Below, one piece after another: positions 60,302 through 64,000 of a stretch of DNA of 64,000 nucleotides (position 1 is the first letter of the stretch; every line of letters starts with the position of its first letter). Both the position numbers and the translations under genes were made by a program. Source of the DNA: Flavobacteriales bacterium. Its GTDB lineage: Bacteria; Bacteroidota; Bacteroidia; Flavobacteriales_F; PHOS-HE28. The notes below the pieces were generated by a model. That model ran no database searches and was not told where the DNA came from. It worked only from the letters and a program-made list of their open reading frames with translations. The DNA is taken from the NCBI GenBank assembly GCA_020635675.1, contig JACJZJ010000006.1:149196-213195 (forward strand). Reading direction: 5' to 3'.

Positions 60302-61282
60302 ATGAAGAAGATCTACACTGCGGTCGTACTGGCCGCCATGACGAGCAGCGTGTTCGCACAAGGAGACCTTGGCGACACCGACCGCAAGAGCCTGCGCGAC
60401 AAGGGCGAGGCGAAGACCGATTCCGGCAAGGTCTGGACGAAGGGCGGTGTGTTCCAGCTGAACTTCACGCAGGTGCAGCTCACGAACTGGGCGGCCGGCG
60501 GTCTCAGCTCGGTGAGCGGGATCGCACAGGCGAACGCCTTTGCGAACAAGCGGAAGGGGCGCATCGCGTGGGACAATTCGATCGCGCTGGCATACGGCCT
60601 CCTGGCACAGGAGGGCAAGAAGACCTTCAAGTCCGATGACCGCTGGGAATTGAACAGCCGCTATGGCTATCAGATGAAGGGCCCGTGGTACGCGTCGGCG
60701 ATGCTGCAGGTGCGCTCGCAGTTCACCGAGGGTTTCGATGCCAATGCGGACACGGTGAAGATCTCCAACTTCATGGCGCCGGGCTACCTGCTCTTCGGTC
60801 TGGGCGTGGACTGGAAGCCGAACGAGCACTTCAGCCTCTTCCTGTCGCCGGCCACGGCGAAGATCACCTTCGTGATGGACCAGGACCTGGCCGATGCAGG
60901 AGCGTATGGTGTGGATCCCGCGGTGTACGAATTGGACACACTGGGCAACCCCGTGCGCAAGGTGACGGCGGGCAAGAACTCCCTGTTCCAGTTCGGTGCG
61001 TTCCTGAACGCCACCTACCAGACGGATGTGGCGAAGAACATCAGCTTCATGACGAAGCTGGACCTGTTCAGCAACTATCTGAAGGAGCCGCAGAACATCG
61101 ACGTGAACTGGGAGATGCTGTGGACCTTCAAGGTGAACGACTGGTTCGCCGCGACGCTGGGCACACAGCTGATCTACGACAACGACATCGACATCGCCTG
61201 GAAGGAGGGCAGCGTGCAGCACTACGGGCCCACCACGCAGTTCAAGGAGACGCTGGGCGTGGGTCTCACGTTCAAGTTCTAA
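60302..61282 (+). CDS. DUF3078 outer-membrane barrel protein
   Basis: A 326-residue protein with signal peptide MKKIYTAVVLAAMTSSVFAQ. DUF3078 hallmarks: WTKGGVFQLNFTQVQLTNWAAGGLSSVSGIAQAN, then FNSRYGYQ-type strands and the C-terminal ETLGVGLTFKF strand ending in Phe. The family is common in Bacteroidota outer membranes; function unknown. An ATG at 60290 would add four residues. Followed by a terminator at 61304-61325. Confidence 0.9.
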   Translation: MKKIYTAVVLAAMTSSVFAQGDLGDTDRKSLRDKGEAKTDSGKVWTKGGVFQLNFTQVQLTNWAAGGLSSVSGIAQANAFANKRKGRIAWDNSIALAYGLLAQEGKKTFKSDDRWELNSRYGYQMKGPWYASAMLQVRSQFTEGFDANADTVKISNFMAPGYLLFGLGVDWKPNEHFSLFLSPATAKITFVMDQDLADAGAYGVDPAVYELDTLGNPVRKVTAGKNSLFQFGAFLNATYQTDVAKNISFMTKLDLFSNYLKEPQNIDVNWEMLWTFKVNDWFAATLGTQLIYDNDIDIAWKEGSVQHYGPTTQFKETLGVGLTFKF

Positions 61283-61303
61283 AGGCGGTCATTCGATCCG
61301 GGG

Positions 61304-61325
61304 AAGGGCCGCGAACGCGGCCCTT
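61304..61325. terminator. Hairpin between convergent genes (AAGGGCCGC stem)
   Basis: A perfect nine-bp stem with GAAC loop, between the DUF3078 stop and the GT39-like stop. TTTCTC follows on the plus strand. Likely a terminator for both. Confidence 0.6.
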
Positions 61326-61327
61326 TC

Positions 61328-63310
61328 TCATTTCCGGCCGGGCGCGAAGCGCCATGTGTCGCGGATCGGTTCCACCAGGCCATAAAGCACGGGATCGCCG
61401 ATGCGCTGGGATACGGTCATGCTTCCGATCCTTGCGGGGCCCTTCTCCGGGTTCCAAGCATAGGCGCGCAACCGCAGCGGTCCCGGTGGCAGGTCGATGT
61501 CCGCCAGCTTGATCGCGGCCGCCACGCGGGAGAAGCCGCAATCTCGCACGCGCCCGTTGGCATAGGCCACCAGGCTGTCGCCCGTGTGCAGCTCCAACAC
61601 CACGCCCGATGACGGGGAGGCGTCCGTGGTGATGGTCATGGTCGCTTCCAACACATCGTTCGTGCCGCGGTCCAGTGCGAGCAGCGCATCGTACAGCAGT
61701 CCGAATTCGCGACCACCCATGTCCAAGGCCCAGGCGGTGGTGTCCCACCAATGCGGCACCACCGGGAGGTCCGATCGCCAGGCCTCCGTGTGGCGTGCGT
61801 TCGGTAAATAGGTCGCTGTCCATCGGTGGTCGTCGATGCCCTCACCCTGGCCGGCGAAGGTGAAAAGCTGGCCTTCCACAAGGTCCACGCGCCTCACCAG
61901 CGTGGGAAAGTGGGCCTGCACGAGAGCCGGCAGCACGGGCGTGGTGGATACGAATTGGCAGAGCACCACGGTGTCCACTTGGTCGAACACGGCCGTTGCC
62001 GGGATCTCCGCAGGTGCGGCCGTATGGCGCACGCGATGGTAGCGGCCGCCTGTGGCGAAGTAGCGCGGCTCGTTCGCATAGAGCCCCAACACCTCGTCCG
62101 GTGCATCGATCCAGACCTGGGTGTTCGGATCGCGGGCATGGTCCACAGCGGCCTGTAGGAAGGCCTCGTACTTCGAGTGATAGAAGGTGGCATAGTGCTG
62201 GCGGCGGAACACCAGACCCACCGTGGCGATGCCGGCCAATGCCAATACGATGCTCATGCTCGGCAGTGCCTTCAGCTTCGGGAACCGACCGATGAAGGCG
62301 AGCAGCAGGAAGGGGAAGCTGAACAGCAGCATCGAGTGCTGGAGCACCGGCGCGCGCAGCACCGAGTAGAGGAGGCCGATCGCCAGGGGCACCAGGCCCC
62401 AGATCAGCATGAGGGGGATGAAGGGATCGCGGGCGGGGTGCCTCAGGCCGTTCCACAGCGACACCGCGACGACCGCCACGAGTGCGGCCACCAGCAGGGG
62501 GCAGTACTCCGCCACCCAATACAGGTGGTCCGGGATCCACCACGGTCCGGGTGCCCGCAACCATTCCTGCAACCCGCCCAGACCAACCTGATGCAGGAGG
62601 ATCGGCACATTGGGCAGGTAGAGCACCATGACCGTCGCGCAGGCGATCAGGTAGCTCCGGCGTCGCGTGAGCAGCAGCCCGCTGCCCAGCACCAGTGCGG
62701 CGACCATCAGCGCGAAGTGGTGGGCGTAGGCACTGCCCACCGCACCGATCACCATGCCCCACCAGGTGGCGCGTGTTCCATGCACGAGTTGACGTGTCCA
62801 TTGGTCGGCGAGCAAGCCAATGGTGAAGGCACCGAAGGCATAGGGACGTGCGATCTGGCCGTACATGACGGTGTATTGCAATGTGGCGTACAGCGCGGTG
62901 AGGAGCAGGGCCACCGTGGCGTTGGTCCAGGCGAAGGCAAAACGGTACACCAGGAGCAGGGTGCCAAGGGACATCAGCAGGAAGGGCAGTTTCACCGCGC
63001 CCTCGGAAAAGCCGAAGAGCTTCGTCCACGCCCACTCGAACACCTGGACGCCGGGCGGGTGGGTGTCGAGTTCGATCACGCCCTTTTGGATCGTGTCCCA
63101 CAACCCCGTGTGGATGCGCACCAGGGCGCTGATCTCGTCATGGGTGAACGGAATGTGGGGCCAGCCCCAGAAGCGGAGGATGGCGGCCCAGAGGAAGAGG
63201 ATGCCGAAGGCGGTGCGTGCCCACCGCGGACCGGGCAGCCAGGCGCGGTCGTGGAAGGTGGGACGGTGCCACCAGGGTTCAGTCCTCGCGGTCGAGGTCG
63301 CGCTGGACAT
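61328..63310 (-). CDS. GT39/ArnT-like membrane glycosyltransferase
   Basis: About 660 residues. Start at 63310, overlapping the smpB end by 32 bases; no later ATG precedes the first span. After span 1 (FGILFLWAAILRFW) the long loop has THDEISALVRIHTG (acidic HDE motif) and DTHPPGVQVFEWAWTKLFG, typical of dolichol/undecaprenyl-phosphate-sugar dependent GT-C enzymes. About 11 spans to residue 370, then a soluble periplasmic C-terminus of about 280 residues (LWIDAPDEVLGLYANEPRYF, in parts). Acceptor unknown; lipid A or polysaccharide is likely. Confidence 0.8.
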   Translation of the reverse strand: MSSATSTARTEPWWHRPTFHDRAWLPGPRWARTAFGILFLWAAILRFWGWPHIPFTHDEISALVRIHTGLWDTIQKGVIELDTHPPGVQVFEWAWTKLFGFSEGAVKLPFLLMSLGTLLLVYRFAFAWTNATVALLLTALYATLQYTVMYGQIARPYAFGAFTIGLLADQWTRQLVHGTRATWWGMVIGAVGSAYAHHFALMVAALVLGSGLLLTRRRSYLIACATVMVLYLPNVPILLHQVGLGGLQEWLRAPGPWWIPDHLYWVAEYCPLLVAALVAVVAVSLWNGLRHPARDPFIPLMLIWGLVPLAIGLLYSVLRAPVLQHSMLLFSFPFLLLAFIGRFPKLKALPSMSIVLALAGIATVGLVFRRQHYATFYHSKYEAFLQAAVDHARDPNTQVWIDAPDEVLGLYANEPRYFATGGRYHRVRHTAAPAEIPATAVFDQVDTVVLCQFVSTTPVLPALVQAHFPTLVRRVDLVEGQLFTFAGQGEGIDDHRWTATYLPNARHTEAWRSDLPVVPHWWDTTAWALDMGGREFGLLYDALLALDRGTNDVLEATMTITTDASPSSGVVLELHTGDSLVAYANGRVRDCGFSRVAAAIKLADIDLPPGPLRLRAYAWNPEKGPARIGSMTVSQRIGDPVLYGLVEPIRDTWRFAPGRK

Positions 63311-63725
63311 CGCGGGCCTTGATGCTTTCGCGTTTGTCAAAGGTCTTCTTGCCCCTGGCCAGGGCGATCTCGAGCTTGGCAAAGCCGTTGGGAGCGATGA
63401 AGAGGCGCGTGGGCACGATGGTCATGCCGACGTCCTTGGTCTTCCGCTTCAACTTGTCCAGCTCGTTGCGCTTGAGCAGCAGCTTGCGGTCGCGGGTGGG
63501 ATCGTGCACGTAGTGGATGTTCGTGCCATAGGGGGCGATGCGCAGGCCGCGGACGAAGAGTTCCTCGCCGATGAAGGTGCAGAAGGCATCGGTGAGGTTG
63601 GCACCGCCCGCGCGGATGCTCTTGATCTCGGAGCCCATGAGCACCATGCCGCATTCGTAGGTGTCGAGCAGGTGGTACTCGAAACCGGCGCGGCGGTTCT
63701 TCACGTCGATGGTCGGGGCGGCCAT
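63279..63725 (-). CDS. smpB: SsrA-binding protein SmpB
   Basis: A 148-residue partner of tmRNA in ribosome rescue. NRRAGFEYHLLDTYECGMVLMGSEIKSIRAGGANLTDAFCT (in parts), then DPTRDRKLLLKRNELDKLKRK and the basic tail ARGKKTFDKRESIKARD. Full length. A TAGCTTCG box (63731-63738) ends five bases before the ATG. No tmRNA gene is in the window. Confidence 0.96.
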   Translation of the reverse strand: MAAPTIDVKNRRAGFEYHLLDTYECGMVLMGSEIKSIRAGGANLTDAFCTFIGEELFVRGLRIAPYGTNIHYVHDPTRDRKLLLKRNELDKLKRKTKDVGMTIVPTRLFIAPNGFAKLEIALARGKKTFDKRESIKARDVQRDLDRED

Positions 63726-63730
63726 GGCGG

Positions 63731-63738
63731 CGAAGCTA
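63731..63738 (-). promoter_or_regulatory. Near-consensus promoter box (TAGCTTCG) abutting smpB
   Basis: One mismatch from TAnnTTTG, ending five bases before the smpB ATG; same form and spacing as the box before the SLC13 gene. Confidence 0.35.
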
Positions 63739-63893
63739 CGGGGGAGGGGGATGTTGGTGGCGGATGGACCGCAGCAGTAGGTGAGAGAGTTCCACGGAAC
63801 ACGCAGATGGCGCAGAAGGGAAATGACGGGATGGGCCGCAGGGGCCCGAAAGCGCAATGGGATAGGACCGTTCTGGAGCGCAGGCGTACCGCT

Positions 63894-64000
63894 CTACTTG
63901 CGCACTGCGGGCCAGCGCCGTTCGATCTCGTCCCGTTTGTGAAGCAGCAGGTCCTTCACCCACTTTTCCGGGAGGGGCTTGTCCGGGGTGAAGCGCACGC
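63894..64000 (-). CDS. C-terminal end of a gene entering from the right
   Basis: About 35 codons before a TAG, reading VRFTPDKPLPEKWVKDLL, then LHKRDEIERRWPAVRK. The TPDKPLPEKWVKDLL part recalls the end of DUF1801/YdhG-type small proteins, but the fragment is too short to be sure. Preceding bases to smpB (63739-63893) show nothing else. Confidence 0.5.
   Translation of the reverse strand, partial: VRFTPDKPLPEKWVKDLLLHKRDEIERRWPAVRK

Noticed and set aside
59474..61222. Long antisense open frame of 582 codons
   Set aside because: It lies fully opposite MscS and DUF3078 genes that have clear families; its protein is rich in His, Val and Arg with no motif. High GC removes stops from the opposite strand.

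Overview
The window looks like chromosome from a GC-rich member of the Bacteroidota, probably a Flavobacteriales-like lineage. The evidence is family content: a PorE-like TPR/PD40/OmpA protein, a type IX secretion C-terminal sorting domain, MtaB, ZapA followed by RNase Y, a GH3/beta-lactamase fusion, DUF3078 and DUF2141 proteins. Shine-Dalgarno sequences are rare and the Bacteroidota promoter box TAnnTTTG recurs before genes. No phage, insertion sequence, CRISPR array or rRNA was seen. The order of genes is typical of a core chromosome with many short, translationally coupled operons (ATGA overlaps).

Layout. 1-5876: the start of a leftward family 4 glycosyltransferase, then a rightward operon (MORN protein, mnmA, lipoprotein, S8 peptidase, aat, DUF2141). 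5877-8556: a leftward three-gene KDO operon, kdsA, a transaldolase-CBS fusion and a KdsC-like phosphatase. 8577-21253, all leftward: acylpyruvase-like protein, exonuclease, PorE-like protein, a 2-oxoacid dehydrogenase E2, a 1020-residue double sulfotransferase fusion, a GT2 fusion, recR, an LprI-like protein and a membrane glycosyltransferase. 21355-26217: a rightward Na+ symporter, then leftward suhB, lgt and mtaB. 26423-29138: TraB/GumN protein and an oligopeptide-binding lipoprotein. 29135-34075: leftward small membrane protein, mutL, two rhomboids and a membrane-anchored EEP hydrolase.

34247-44035: GH3/beta-lactamase fusion, three leftward envelope genes (regulatory-domain protein, GDPD, M23 peptidase), then rightward coiled-coil protein, zapA, rny and a sugar epimerase. 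44102-53513: outer-membrane barrel, SLC13 permease with RCK_C domains, membrane glycosyltransferase, WD40 protein, a large conserved protein of unknown function, rhodanese, a ComA-like phosphosulfolactate synthase and a TPR protein. 53682-64000: phosphohexomutase, cysteine desulfurase, lipid hydroxylase, tRNA-Val(GAC), monoheme cytochrome, ECF sigma factor with a small partner, two MscS channels, DUF3078 protein, a GT39-like protein, smpB and the end of one more gene.

The genes lean towards envelope building: KDO/LPS, glycosyltransferases, lipoprotein maturation, peptidoglycan turnover and possible sulfated or sulfonated lipids. The best candidates for something undescribed are (1) the transaldolase domain fused to KdsD-type CBS domains, exactly where arabinose-5-phosphate isomerase would be expected between kdsA and kdsC, and (2) a single membrane protein whose predicted topology puts an arylsulfotransferase-like propeller in the periplasm and a PAPS-type sulfotransferase domain in the cytosol. 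A third pattern is promoter boxes so close to start codons that several mRNAs should be leaderless.
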